Below, one piece after another: positions 22,464 through 34,935 of a stretch of DNA of 64,000 bases (positions within the stretch are counted from its first letter, which is position 1; every line of letters starts with the position of its first letter). Position numbers and translations under genes: made by a program. This DNA is from Bombardia bombarda. Taxonomy: Eukaryota > Ascomycota > Sordariomycetes > Sordariales > Lasiosphaeriaceae. Where the stretch lies: contig JAULSR010000004.1 in assembly GCA_030512295.1 (NCBI GenBank), positions 620,001 to 684,000 of the forward strand, written 5' to 3'. The notes below the pieces were generated by a model. That model did not search any database, was not told the origin of the DNA, and was given only the letters and a program-made list of their open reading frames with translations.

Positions 22464-24195
22464 CTAAGCCAGAGCAGCTTCGTCATACACCATATCGCCA
22501 GATGCCATCAAGCCATGACCACCAAGCTTCCTCGAGCCCTTGAGTTCAAGATCTGCGGCTGCAATTCCCAGGCGCCTGAGTCGATCAATGGCCAACTTCT
22601 CGTATTTCTGAGCCGTCTCGAGAGCTGAAGCCTGCATGTTCAGTCGAGGGTTGGCAGACACAGTGGTCACGAGCTTCAAGTAGTCAGTATACATTGTACA
22701 CAAATATTGCGAGGCGACCAAAACTTACCTTGTCGATGGTGTTGATCCTGGCCTGGAGTGTACCTGCCTGGATCATGGAGGCTAGCTCTTCCTCAATGGG
22801 CTGGTCCGCACCGCCAAACGCGCTCTGCATCGTCTCCAGCTTGACACACGAGAAAGGAATGAGATACTGGACGATGCATTTGCTTCGAATGTCAGAATAG
22901 ATCTTGGGGATGTGCTTCTGTAGGTAGAGATCGAGAAGATAGTCTGGGCGGTGCGACTCCAAGGTCGCTATGCACGCCGAGTACCTGCCGTTGACGAACT
23001 GGGTCACTGCGCGCCTGATATGGGGCTCCTGCTCGAGAAACTTCCGGAATTTCGCGTTATCCAGTACTTTAGTCTGTAAATTCGTCCTGTCCATAGAAGC
23101 AAGAGCCAAAAGGCCTCCATAGATGGCGACGTCGTTCGAGGTAGCTACATCGTTGTATGCTATGCTGGGGACCTCGGCGGCATCGGTCTGGAGGAAACTC
23201 AAGGCGGCCTCGGCGTACTTCTCCTGGCCCATCAGCGCAATTCCGTGAACGATCTTCAAGTACGGCTGAAGCAGCTTCTCGTCTTCGATGCTCTGGTTGC
23301 CTCCCATCTTGCTCAAATGCGCGTTGACCATTGCCCACTCGCGCCGTTGCAGAGACACGCGAATAAGGTGTTTTCCAACGTCTACAATCTGCTTTGATGT
23401 GCTGACGTCGGGTCGCATTTTCGAGTATGCCTCGGCAGCGCCGTTTAGGTCACCGGTGCTTTCAAGGTGTTTGCCGAGATCTTCGTTGCCCATCTGCAGA
23501 GAAAGATACTCGGTGGTTAGAGATTGTCTCAACCAAGCGCCAGTGATAAATGACGTACCCGGATGCTCTCTTTAATGAGGTTGTTCTTATAGCCCTTCAG
23601 CTCGGCTACCAAACGGTGCATCTCGGCTCGGTTGGCGGCCTCAATATTCTCCAGCCAGGCTTGGTCAAAATTCGCTTCTGGCTCTGATGGCGCTGCTATT
23701 CTCAAGCATTCCACAACCTCCCTATACCGATGGGCATCGCGTCCTCGCTTGGCTTCAGCAGCTGCCGCTTTCAAGGCATCGACGCACAAGGGAACCGAAC
23801 TGCGACCGATAAGGAAGAGGCGGTCGAATCTCGTGCGACCTAGGGCAAAGTCAGAGTCCGTAGCGGGGCAGGATGGATTTTGGTTGCCACGTCCTTACCG
23901 CGATAGTTTTGTATGTACAGGTCAAGGTCAAATTTGGGTGGATCTGTTTGTAATTATTTGTCAATGAAAGTTCACATAAGCTTCAGATGGACATGATGAG
24001 ATGAAAAAGTCGAGCATGTTGTGAGCAGCAGCAGCAGCAAGCCATCGACCTGGCAGACCGGTGATACCAGGCTGACAGTTCTCGCCAACCAAGCAGGGTA
24101 GGTGTATACCAGAGCGGGAGGACGAGCTTACCTCTCACTATAACCCCGCCTTCGTTGTCTACGGCCGTGAAGAAGGCCAGCAGAGGGTCTGCCAT
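22464..24195 (-). CDS. csn1: COP9 signalosome subunit 1 (CSN1)
   Basis: CSN1 is a scaffold subunit of the COP9 signalosome, which removes Nedd8 from cullins. Five exons are inferred: 24195-24132, 23943-23899, 23839-23559, 23493-22729 and 22673-22464 (1365 nt, 454 residues). The N-terminus MADPLLAFFTAVDNEGG leads to FDLDLYIQNYRGRTRFDRLFLIGRSS, the usual CSN1 opening. Helical TPR-like repeats follow (GNEDLGKHLESTGDLNGAAEAYSKMR), then the PCI domain (SKCIVQYLIPFSCVKLETMQ, IEEELASMIQAGTLQARINTIDK). It resembles the proteasome lid subunit Rpn7, but the opening favours CSN1. The last intron (55 nt) could use other acceptors; the chosen one gives DK|LVTTVSANPRL. Confidence 0.92.
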
Positions 24196-25136
24196 GTTGT
24201 CTAGTTTGATTGTAAAACGATATTGATAGCAAGGCTACTGCAGAGCTGGCAGCACATCGGTCGAGGCTGAGACGGAGACACGACACGGTCAGTGGTGATG
24301 GCAGCTAGCTCAGCGACAGCGGCGAGGTGGAGGACAAAGGCGGGGCAGCTCCAAATCAGTGGGGCTGTCATGTCTTGCCCCGCCTGTGAGGTACCCTTTC
24401 CATGTCTTGGTCACGGACTACAAACCTACAGACCTACCTACCTACCTCTGTGCCTCGTTTTCCTGTTGACGGGAGATGGGTTTCTTAATGGCAATGGCAA
24501 TCGCAAAACAATGAGCATAAACCTAGTAGCTGGGAAAGCGGTTGAGAGAATAGGATCATTGGCAACCTAATTTCTTGGACAAAGCTTATTCTTTTCTGAA
24601 GCAAATGACTGTTATTCAGTTTAGCAATAGGCATCTTTAATAGTCACAGGTTGTATTTTTCTCCACCTACACTACCTCGTACTGAGCCGGCATTGCGCGA
24701 TCACTAGTTATCTGCTTATTCGAAAATCAATGTGTTTCGCGTGCGGCCGGACGGGCTTAGTTCGAGTGCTATCCCCACGGTAGTTCTGAGCGTTAGGTCC
24801 CTTAAAAATGTGTGATGTGATGGGAATGGCTCGCTGCCGCTGCCTCCAAGAAGAGCCTCCAAGCTGTGGGTCGCAGGGGTAGGTGGTATAATTGGCTTGT
24901 TATTCGGACCCGGAGGAATCAGAGCTAATGTTTCGTGGTGGGCTGGACTTTATCGAGGATAGCTGATATAGGATATTTTTCCCATGCAAAGTCTCCATGT
25001 TCGGGATGCCAAGGGAGGTCACCCGCACCCGCGCTCGCACGCACGCAGCGTGGGAGGTCTGTATTGGGACGAACATTTGTGTTAATCGGGATAAAATTTC
25101 TGATCGTCCCGTCGGGCTCGCAAGACACGCGACAGA

Positions 25137-25148
25137 GGGGGGGGGGGG
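25137..25148. repeat. G12 homopolymer
   Basis: Twelve consecutive G residues lie in non-coding DNA. The length is prone to slippage and to sequencing error. Confidence 0.85.
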
Positions 25149-27825
25149 ACAAAAGGACGGGACCCCACCTACAGCAGCTCTGACACCCTGAGCTAGGTGC
25201 CTACTGAGCTAAAAATTGCCCGAACCGACGTGCCGACCATGCTGGATCTAATCAGAAGCTCGGCGTTAACTCGCACATAACGCACGAACACCGTCTCCGG
25301 AAAATAAGATGTTTAGGTAGTCTGCTTGAGCTGTATCAGAGGTCTGTGTGACAGGTCTTCGAAGGGTTGGCATTTGTTAGCGATTGATTAGTTATGACCC
25401 AAGAGATCATAAAGGGGCTGCAAGTCCAATCAGCCAAGTAAAAATCTGTATCCATGGATGTAAAATGGGCTGATTTTACGTAGCCACCGGGGACAAGCGA
25501 GCCCTGTACGGTCGGTCGACGTCAGCCAAGCCTCTTAGCGCGCCCTCCCTAGGGTGGCTTAAGTCCCCTGCTCCTTCTTCTTGCAGCCGGCACCCATGCT
25601 CGCGCCGCCGTAATTGACCCCTGCCGCTACCCCATCTTTTTCCATTCGATGATTGCGACTTCTCGAAAAATCTCGTTCCAGCGACGCTATCCGATCTCCT
25701 GTCCACCTTGTTGGCAGCTCTCAGCTTTCCGTCCTCGATCCATCACCCGGCTCCTCGTAACAAGATGATAATAATACCGACAGGCGGCTCCAACGCCGGA
25801 TGATTGAACGAATAGCAAAGCACACAGACTCACCCCAGTGTCCTAACCCCAATATGGCAGCACATTCATCGCCAAGGGCCGTCGAACGGACTCGTCGTAT
25901 CTGGCGGCCTCTGATGGACAGCGAACCGAACTGGCATGGAACTCGCAATCCCTCATGATTCATCCGTCCCGGTTAGGGCCTGTCTGTGCCTATTTGTACC
26001 TTTATCGAGCAGCGCGTTTCGCAGGCAGTCCCGTCGCACCCCTCGCTTCATCTAAACACCGAGAAACGCCGACCGCTGGTGGGGACTGGAAGATACTTGA
26101 CCCATTGTGGTTCAGAGATGCCCCACGTCTACTGTGGTACAAGCACGTATGACAAATGCCATTTTCTCTCCTCACGGTCGCCATAACTGCAGAGTTGCTC
26201 GCATCAGACCCGACGGTAGAGGAACACACACTGGACAGACACTGTATGGACAATGGCATCCCGTCCCTCGGGTCCCTTTCTCAGTGCGAGACTGCCGCAG
26301 TGCCACAGTGCCACAGAGCACCTCGGTCCCCCCTCGAACCCATCTCCACTCGCACCCACCGGCACCAACCTATGGAATCAGCGGCCTGCAGTGTCGGGCC
26401 CAAGTCGGGAATAAGCCGCGTTAGGGGCGCTTTTGGGGCTTGCCAAACGCCAAATTGAGGTCATTGAGGAACAATAGCGTACCCTCCGAGTGCACAGTAC
26501 ATATGCAGGCTGATACTCAAGACCTGCTCCCCAGGGCTGGGACGTCTGGGATACCTGTTTGGAGAATTTCCTGAGATACGAAGTACGAAGTACCACCTAA
26601 TTGTACCAACCACACAGTACTGATTGCATGCCTTTCGCTACCTACACCACCTCGAGACAGCCTATACGCCCTCCGAGAGGAGGACTTGACGCCAGCCCCC
26701 CGGGCAGGTCTGAGGTGGTCCCTGATCCCAGCTATGCTCGGCATGGGTGGTACCTATTTTGAAAATAACCGCACCTGCAAAGCATCGTCTGAATTCAGAA
26801 ACTGGCCAATTGTCCCGTCATCCCGTCCGTCCTCCAAGACGACACTACCTTAGCTCCCTTCGTCTTACGTCGTCCTCTTTAATTAACAGCCCTTTGCTAG
26901 CTGGGGACCCCTCGCCCTTTGAGATGCAATCTATGGAGGCTCCCATCAACAGACATGATGCGCCCACATGGCTGTTGGCCTGTAGGGTTGTTGGGTTCCA
27001 TGGGCGCGGAGCCTGGCTCCCGTCATTGCTGCGGAAGTTATCTATCCATTCGATGAACGGCTTTGAAGGAGGCCTGCTCTATCGATATGATCTTATGAGA
27101 CCTGTCGTTGACCCTGTTACTCACTCCCCAACGCCCCCCCTTCCCCACATCTTCCACACATCTCTTCCCAAGAATATCGAGGTCCTGGCCGTCCTGACCA
27201 AGGCTTGCCATGCTTGAGTGGACATCTCGAAGCAACAAACTCTGATCAGCCTGCTCTGACCGCTTGCGTGTTCCAATTTGTCAAATGATTACCTGGCAAT
27301 CTACAGCTTAGGTAAATAAGTATTCAATCTGGGGTAGATCTTTGTTCTGGGGTATTGGGGCCGGCGGCTGGTGAGGGCAATCTGCCCCCCTTCACACCCT
27401 TCCCCCCCCCCTCCGTCTCGCTCATGCCCCCTAGCGACCCAGCCTGGTATTAGGTACTTTAACACCGAATCGGCACCGGCTCACGCATCCCCTGCCTAAC
27501 ATCTTGTCTCTCTCGACACCCTAGCGGTTCCACTGTACACTCCAGTCCACACGGGATCTTGTCACCATTGCGGGTCTGTCCTCAAAGCTACAGTTCATCT
27601 GTGGAATGCCGCGCCCCTACCACACTTGGTTTGCCAGTGTTTCTCCAGCGGAGAGATCCCAGGTGGATTGTGGATTGCAGTCCGCCGGACGGATGTTGAC
27701 TCGAACGTACAAGGTCTGATCTGGCACGGTAAAACCCCTACCCTTGTTTGTTAGGTATATGTGCAAGCGCCCACGGATTTTCTCTCGAGTTGCCCTTTGA
27801 GTTCCGAGCTCCCCTCTTCTGCCTG

Positions 27826-27923
27826 ATGGGATCTGTCTTTGCTGTGGCATGGGCGTGTTGTAGGGCCTCGTAAACGCGCCGCCTTCCCCACGAAACATGC
27901 ACATCGAGCCCAGAAGCCGTTGA
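27826..27923 (+). promoter_or_regulatory. Upstream open reading frames before the Zn2Cys6 regulator
   Basis: Three short frames precede the main ATG at 27991: 27826-27873 (15 codons), 27849-27863 (MGVL) and 27897-27923 (MHIEPRSR). They would repress or modulate translation only if the transcript starts upstream of them, which the sequence alone does not show. Confidence 0.45.
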
Positions 27924-27990
27924 GACGGACCAAACATTCAGAAAGCTGAGGGCAGGTCATCTATCCACTGCTTGCACCAACGGGGCAAAC

Positions 27991-30900
27991 ATGCCGGATT
28001 CCAGTACCACCGAGGCTGCCCGCCCTCTTCCTCCCCGCCCTTCTTCACAGGTTTCCCGACCATCCAGGTCGGGCACCAGCACCAACAGCTTCTTAGCAAG
28101 CGCAGCCGACGCCAACAACACGCCCGACATGTCTGATGATGAGTCCGTGGACTCGTCGCCGCAAGACCATGGTTCCCCCTCTGACAGTATCAAGTCATCG
28201 GCCCAAGGCCCCGTCAAATCCGAGTCTGAGGGCCCTACTGGAGTCTCGGATGCGGCCGGCGAGACGTCCAGTATGCCGGTGCAAAAGCGTCGCAGGGTCA
28301 CGAGAGCATGCGATGAATGTCGTAGAAAAAAGATCAAGTGTGACGGCAAGCAGCCATGCACGCACTGTTCCGTATACAGCTATGGTAACACGAGCACCTG
28401 TTCAACCGCGAGATTGCCTCGGCCAATCCATGCTGACCGGTCCCAGAATGCACGTACGACAAGCCGTCAAACCGTCGTAGAAACCCTGCGCCACAGTATA
28501 TCGAAGCTCTCGAGATCAAGCTTCAGCGGGCCGAAGCCCTTTTGCGCAAGTTCATGCCAGACGTTGACCTAACCGACCCGGATCTTGACCCGGCTGTGCA
28601 GCAGGAATTTCGCAATAGGGAGCAGGCCAGAATCCAAGCCATGAGGGCTAATAACGAGGAGGCCCCCAAAGAACCGGACAGCCAAGACGCCCAGATCATG
28701 TCCATGATTGAAACTATCGGACAGTTAGACTTGAACGAGGACAGCGAGTGGGACTTCCATGGTACTTCGTCTGGCGCTGTCTTCCTAAGGCGGATGAAGG
28801 AGCACTTTCAGGGACTTCTCGGCAACGACTATCGCATTCCCTTTCTGCCACGGCCCTCGCGTCCGGCCGGCATGTTTAGCCTCGATTCTCCTAAGTCGAA
28901 TGCCGACTCGCCCTGGGACATGACTGCTGTTCCGAATATTTACGAGCTCCCGCCTCAGGAGAAGGTCCGAACTCTCTGTTACTATGCTCTGAGCTGTGCA
29001 ACATGTCTTCTCCGTGTTGTGCATGCACCATCATTTTACGAGATGCTCGATAAGCTATACGAAAAGCCCCCGGACTTGTGGGGAGCTGAGGAGAAAAGAT
29101 TCCTGGGTCTCCTATACTCCGTTATGGCTCTCGGATGCATGTACAATATCTCCGAAGACGACCCTACAGGTCCGCCTATCACTTACAAGTCGTCGATGGA
29201 AGAAGGGTAAGACGGACCACTTTGCTCTCCAATTGTTCTCAGTGGACATATCTAACAATTTTTTAGGATAAAATACTACGCATCTGCCCGACTAATACTG
29301 CAAGACGTTGCGGAATGTCGAGATATGATTTCCTTGCAGGGTCTAGTTTATATGATTCTCTTCCTGCAAGCGACCTCCAACATCAGCGGTTGTTACGCAT
29401 TTCTGGGAATCGCCCTTCGCTCTTCTCTGCGCATGGGACTCCACCGGCATTTGACACATGCAAAAATCACACCCATCGAAGACGAGACAAGGCGACGAGT
29501 ATTCTATGTTGTTCGACAAATAGATACCTACGTGTCAGCCATTCTCGGGTTCCCGATGCTGCTTCACGACGAAGATGTTGACCAACCCGCGCCCACAGAG
29601 GTCGATGACGAATACATCACCAAAGACGCAATCCTTACTCCCCCGCCGGGAACCCCATCATTTTTCCAGGCTTTTAATGCTCACAAAAAACTTATGACAA
29701 TGCTAGCGAAGGTTATTAAATACATTTATCCTTTAAAGGGGGTAGAGGATTGTGTGAAGGGGCAACGGCCAAATGCGACATACATGATTAGCTATGCTCG
29801 AATCAAGGAGATGGAGAGGGAACTGGTTGAGTGGTATGAGGAGCTGCCAATATACTGGCGGCCGAGCCCAGATGGCCCTATGGAGGTGATCCGGTATGTG
29901 GAATCTATGACGACCTTCTGCAGCCCTACGTGCAAGTCAGTTTGCTAACAAGGCGGTTGAACAGTGTTCGAACTCTCCTGCGATTCGCCTATGCCCACGT
30001 TCAGATGATGCTGTATAGGCCATTTCTCCACTATGTTTCGCCTCGATTAACGGCCGGCAAGAAAATCGATGACCGGTACTACAACTGTGCGGCAGCTGGG
30101 ATCAGTCTTTCTCGAAATATCGTCCACATAGGCATAGAAATTCAGAAGCAGTCTGTTTTGATCGGGCCTTACTGGTTTATCCTATACACGGAGTTTTTCG
30201 CCATCCTCTCTCTGGTTTTCTATGTCTTGGAAAACCCGGACAAGCCAGGATCCACAGAGATACTGGCAGACGCTCAAGCTGGTAGAGATGTTATTGCAAG
30301 CCTTGCTCAAAGAAGCTTGGCTGCAGACCGCGTCACGAATGCACTTAATGTAAGTTCAAGAGCGTTGCTGTGCTAATGACACTTTCTAATGAAGGCCAGG
30401 GTCTATTCGAGCAATTACCAGAACGTCTCAAGAAAAATGCAACGGCTCGGTCGGCTCCCACAAAGAAGCGATCAGCTCCGGCCTCTGGGTCTAAGGGGAA
30501 TACTTCTCTTCAAGCCCATCCGGGGCTACGGGATAACAGCGTGCCACAGCGGAGATCGGAAGAGATTATCAGGCCACAGGCTGGTACTGCCCGGAGAGAA
30601 GCGCTCAGGAGACCGCAAAGAACGACCTCGTTTGATACGGTTGGGCTACAACAAAACGGCCCATCGGGGCAGGGCTATGGAGCCAACCTTCAAGAACTGG
30701 TGTCGTTGGACATGAACATGGCAGGCACAGGTTCTGATACCAATAACGCCTCGGTTACTGCCCATGGGCAAGCTCCTGGGTTCCAGCAGCCCCATTCGGC
30801 GGGCGGCGCGGCCGCTTCGCTCTACAAGTTGGACGCCATGATGTTCCCTTCAGGTGATCCTTTTGCATACCCGAACCAGCCGCTGATAGACCAAACCAGT

Positions 30901-31129
30901 CAACACCTCGCGCCTCAAGCACAACAGACGGGGGCAAGTCAAAGCCAGGATTCCATGCAGTTTTACATGCCAAGCCTCTACGACGATATCGAGGGCCAGC
31001 TCCTCGGCCCTATCCCACCGTACCTTGCGCAACAGGGGCACGTTCACAATGGGATGGATCCATCATCACAGATGTACAACACGGCCAACATGCTCACGTT
31101 ACAGCAAGCACAACGCAATCACAGCAACC

Positions 31130-31161
<32 letters not shown>

Positions 31162-31326
31162 CAGCAAGCACCGCAACATATGGCACAACAGCAACAACAG
31201 CAGAGAGAGATGATGATGGAAGAGATACTGGCCGATCCCAATAATTTTCGAGGCGAGTGGGGAACATCCTTGGAAGCACCGGCGGCTACCGGTGATGACT
31301 CTGGGCTACGAGGTCTGACTCTTTAG
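27991..31326 (+). CDS. Zn2Cys6 binuclear-cluster transcription factor with Fungal_trans domain
   Basis: A DNA-binding regulator of 1030 residues over five exons: 27991-28384, 28447-29206, 29267-29893, 29965-30349 and 30400-31326. The cluster has Cys at about 107, 110, 117, 123, 126 and 133 (CX2CX6CX5CX2CX6C; TRACDECRRKKIKC) and intron 1 cuts it just before Glu132-Cys133. PSNRRRNPAPQYIEALE and a short coiled coil (KLQRAEALLRKF) follow. The middle-homology domain is clear in ALSCATCLLRVVHAPSFYE, RMGLHRHLTHAKITPIEDET and RRRVFYVVRQIDTYVSAILG. The C-terminal 300 residues are Gln-rich, including a CAG-encoded run, and may be the activation region. The cluster type resembles the group that includes fission yeast C3C7.04-like factors and possibly the cellulolytic regulator CLR-1/ClrA, but I cannot fix orthology, so no symbol is given. 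Confidence 0.9.
31132..31160 (+). repeat. CAG repeat (poly-Gln) in the regulator gene
   Basis: Nine to ten tandem CAG codons encode a Gln run, with more CAA/CAG-rich sequence to 31206. The pure CAG tract is likely to be length-polymorphic. Confidence 0.9.
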
Positions 31327-32976
31327 CGGAGAGGACCGGCCGGCGATGGAGGAGGCCGTTGGGGTCAAAAATATTTTCGGATCGATCAATTCTTTTCTAT
31401 TAGTCGGGGACCATTCTCTCGACGCGACTCATGCACCTTACGATTTACAAGGACGCGGGCTCAACCGGGGTAGGTCAACCGGTCACGATAGAAGCTGAAA
31501 AGCAGACAGGCAGGCAAAAGCAGACAGGCAGGCAATTGGTTGATGGGATGTCAACGGACAAAAAACTGGGGTGGGGGGCAAGGCGAGCAGGTAGTGGTAT
31601 TTAAAGCCACGACTATTCTTTTTTTATTATGATTGCAGCTTGATACCCATACGTAAAGAAGGCTTTTTGGTTCGTCATTTTGCTTGAGCGTTGTGCGGAC
31701 GGACGGCCCTTAAGAGATGTGAATTTGAGCGGGGTAGAGTTAAATTCTATACGGGTGTGGATTGCATGTAGAAAGAGACGTCTGAGGGGTGTGTGTCTAC
31801 GGATACTTGCATATATAGGAAAGGGGGAGGGCAAATGGTGATGTCTTGGGGAGTGCTGCATGAAAATGGAATAGCGGGCGTCAGTCAGCAACGAGAGGCC
31901 AAAAAGTGTTTGTTCAGGCTGGCAAAAAAGTTTCAAGAGCATTACCATATTCTATCCACATGGAGGAACTACATCTGACTCGTGGGAGGGGAAGCGGCTC
32001 ATGAGTCTGTCTCTGTCTACCAAGCCAGCCAAGCTGGGCGCGCCTCGTGGTCGTCAAAAGGGGTGGTCGTCAAAAGGGCGCGCGCTGTTGATCAGACCTG
32101 ACCTCTCCACCTTGACCTGCCCAGGAAAGGACTCATCCGTCCTGAAACAGGCAGGCAACCTAGCAGTCTCTAGTTCCCACGCGATCCAACCGCCAACAAC
32201 AGGGACGGGTAGGAATTAGGAAACCAAAGGGCGAGAGAGACTTGGAGCTCGCACCGGTCATGCACGCCGGCGAAGTAGACTTTTTACTACTTGACCTTGT
32301 AAGGAACGGTTTACTCAACAAGTCGGCCGCTACATACTTTGTCTTGCCGCGGTCTTTTAACATGTGCCAAGAGAAAGAAAGAGAGCGCTGCTCTGCAACC
32401 CGATAAGACGGCAACCACAGCCCGCAACGTATAAATTACTTACCTATCAATTGATCACATTTTCTGCAGTAGTTGCACCTGCCCTTATTACTTGTCTTTC
32501 TTTTTGGGTCGTCGTTCGTTCCCCTCGTGCTTTCCTCTCGTCGAACAACTCTTCTTTGCCTTTTTGGTCACCTTCCTTCGGCTCGACTTACCTTTAGGAT
32601 TCCACCCCAGGAAGCCCGCTTCGGCCTGCCTGTCTGCAGTCACCGCATTCGTTGCACGATAAGGTCCCGCAGCCGCATAGTATTCCTTAGAGGAAGCAGG
32701 CGCGATAGGTACCTGCTACTTTTTGGATAGCTAAACGGCGGGGTTGTTATTATTCGCACTCACGCCTACCTTGCATCATTGCCTGCCCTCTGCCCTGCAG
32801 ATCGCCCAGGATCCCCGCCGCGTTTGAGGAACCCGAACATCTTCCCGTCGCTTCCCTCGGCATCCCCACGATCCAGAAACGACACACACTGCCATTCCGC
32901 CGCCATCCGCCATCCGACTCCCGCGAAGCGCCCCAAAACAGGGAAACAAGGAACCGCAAAAAAAAAAAAAAAAAAG
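31327..32976. other. Intergenic, regulator 3' end to pepP leader
   Basis: The 1.65 kb spacer holds two short direct repeats (AAAAGCAGACAGGCAGGCA at 31498-31533; GGTCGTCAAAAGGG at 32050-32080) and ends in an A18 tract one base before the pepP ATG. The CT-rich 32450-32620 part is likely promoter or leader of pepP. No gene is supported. Confidence 0.55.
32958..32975 (+). promoter_or_regulatory. A18 tract at the pepP start codon
   Basis: Eighteen consecutive A residues, then one G, then the pepP ATG at 32977. The tract would sit at the very end of the 5' untranslated leader. Poly(A) leaders can bind poly(A)-binding protein and assist initiation in yeast; whether this one does is inference. Confidence 0.6.
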
Positions 32977-34935
32977 ATGGAGGTAGATCACGACCTCGTC
33001 CTCGTAGACGAGTTTGATGCATTGTTGGTCACCACTCTACTTTCCTCCTCTCCTCTCACCTGCATTCGCCACCGCATCCACCCACACACTCGTGACCCCT
33101 CATCGACCATAGACGCTCTTATCTGATACATGCGCTCACTCACCACCACAGGGCCATCGAGGTCAAGGTCCCGTCCAGACCTGCCTCGACAACCTCACTA
33201 CCCTCGGGCTCCACATCGCCTGCCCGCGAGAAGGAGAAGCTCAGGTTGAAACAGCCCCTCAATGAAGTCTGGCTGAACGAGAAGCCCGGCAAGTATCCAG
33301 GTATGTCGTCAAACTCACTCACCGACTCACTCCCGGTCATTCCGGTCGTGTTGTTGTACTTCATATTTCTGAACCAGATCCCACGCTGACAACAACACCT
33401 TCAAGCCAAGGCTCATGCCCAGAAAGTGGCCAAAGAGCTCGGTGTCCAAAATGGCCTCATCTTCCTTCCGGGCCAGGAGGAGAAGCTGTACGAGGACTCT
33501 GACATGGGCCCCGAGTTCCACCAACGCCGACACTTCTACTACCTCTCCGGCGCCGACTTTGCCGGCTGCTCTGTGACCTATGACATAAGCCGTGACCACC
33601 TCATCCTCTGGATCCCCTACACCGACCCCCGCTCCGTCCTCTGGTACGGCACAACCCCCAGCATCGAGGAGTGCAAATCCGTCTCCAACATCGACGACGT
33701 GCGCTACGCCACCGGCCTCGAGCGCTTCCTCTACGTCGCCCTCACCCCCGGAAGCACGCTCTACGTCCTCCACCCCGACCAGACGCCCAAGCTCGGCAGC
33801 ACCAAGGGCGTCGTGCACATCGACACGGCCAAGCTCAAGCCCGCCGTCGAGCAGGCGCGCATCGTCAAGACCGACTACGAAGTCGCCATGATTCGGCGCG
33901 CCAACGCCGTCTCCAGCGCCGCCCACAAGGCCGTCATGTCCCGCCTCAAGAAGCTCTCCAACGAGCGCGAGATCGACGCCATCTTCCGCGGCTTCTGCCT
34001 CGCCCAGGGCGCCAAGCACCAGGCCTACCCCGTCATCGCCGGCAGCGGGCTCAACGCGGCAACCCTGCACTACGACGCCAACAACCAGGGCCTCTGCGAC
34101 GGGCGCCAGCTCGTCGTGCTGGACGCCGGCGCCGAGTGGAACTGCTACGCCAGCGACATCACCAGGACGTTTCCCATCTCGGGGCAGTTCAGCAACGAGG
34201 CCAAGGCGATCCACGCGGTGGTTGAGCGCATGCAGAACGAGTGCATCCAGCGCATACGCCCGGGGGTCGTGTTTTACACACTGCATCTGCATGCGTGCAT
34301 CGTGGCGGTGACGGAGCTGTTGACGCTGGGGATTTTGCATGGGGCTCCGGCGTCGGAGATTTTTAGCAAGGGGACTGTTGCTGCCTTCTTCCCGCATGGG
34401 CTGGGTCATCATGTTGGTCTTGAGGTGCACGATGTTAGTGGGAGTGATCGGCTGATTATGGGGTCGTCATCGATTGGAGCCGGAGCTGGAGGGAGGTCGA
34501 CAAGGCGCGGTCCGGCGGCGAAAAGAGAGTGGATGAGCCCTGAGACGCTCGGTGTCATGTGTCGTGACGCTATCAGCATGCCGCCGCCGTATAAGGGGCG
34601 GCAGAAGCTAGGGAAGAATATGGTGGTTACTATTGAGCCCGGGCTGTGAGTGGTTTTATTCCTCGTCTGTTTTGCTTTGATCTGACTGACTGACTGACTG
34701 ACTGACTTTGTCCAGCTACTTCTGTCGCGATTACATCAAGGCATATTTCCTCGACAACCCGATCCACGCCAAGTACATTAACAAGAAGGTTCTCGAGAAG
34801 TATTATGACGTTGGCGGCGTGCGCATCGAGGACTGCATCTTGGTCACCGAGGATGGATACGAGAATCTGTCGACTGCCCCCAAGGGCGAGGAGATGTTGA
34901 AGCTTATCAATAGTGCTGCTACTGGTGCCAACTAG
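32977..34935 (+). CDS. pepP: Xaa-Pro aminopeptidase (aminopeptidase P, M24B)
   Basis: The enzyme removes an N-terminal residue preceding proline and binds two metal ions. Four exons are inferred: 32977-33023, 33152-33300, 33406-34645 and 34716-34935 (1656 nt, 551 residues). The N-terminal domain includes KYPAKAHAQKVAKELG, FLPGQEE and FYYLSGADFAGC. The M24 metal ligands are visible: LDAGAEW and SDITRTFP (two Asp), HGLGHHVGLEVHD (His), VTIEPGLY (Glu) and VRIEDCILV (Glu). A Gly/Ser/Arg-rich insert (SSSIGAGAGGRSTRRGP) sits between the His and the first Glu motif. No signal peptide is seen, so a cytosolic enzyme is likely. Intron 3 contains a TGAC repeat (34682-34707). The intron 1 donor GTTGGT is weak, making the first junction the least certain. 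Confidence 0.92.

Larger units (their letters stand above)
24196..27990. other. 3.8 kb non-coding region between csn1 and the Zn2Cys6 regulator
   Basis: No gene could be supported here. Open frames are short, occur on both strands and lack domains. The region includes CCTACCTACCTACC at 24432, a G12 run at 25137-25148, a small tandem CAGTGCCA duplication near 26297 and C-rich runs near 27130-27420. It should contain the csn1 promoter and a long promoter/leader for the regulator at 27991, with short upstream open frames close to the start codon (annotated separately). Confidence 0.55.

Noticed and set aside
33327..34430. 367-codon frame on the - strand opposite pepP
   Set aside because: It is antisense to the conserved M24 peptidase exon; the low-complexity Val/Gly/Ala composition is what GC-biased codon positions produce in the opposite frame.
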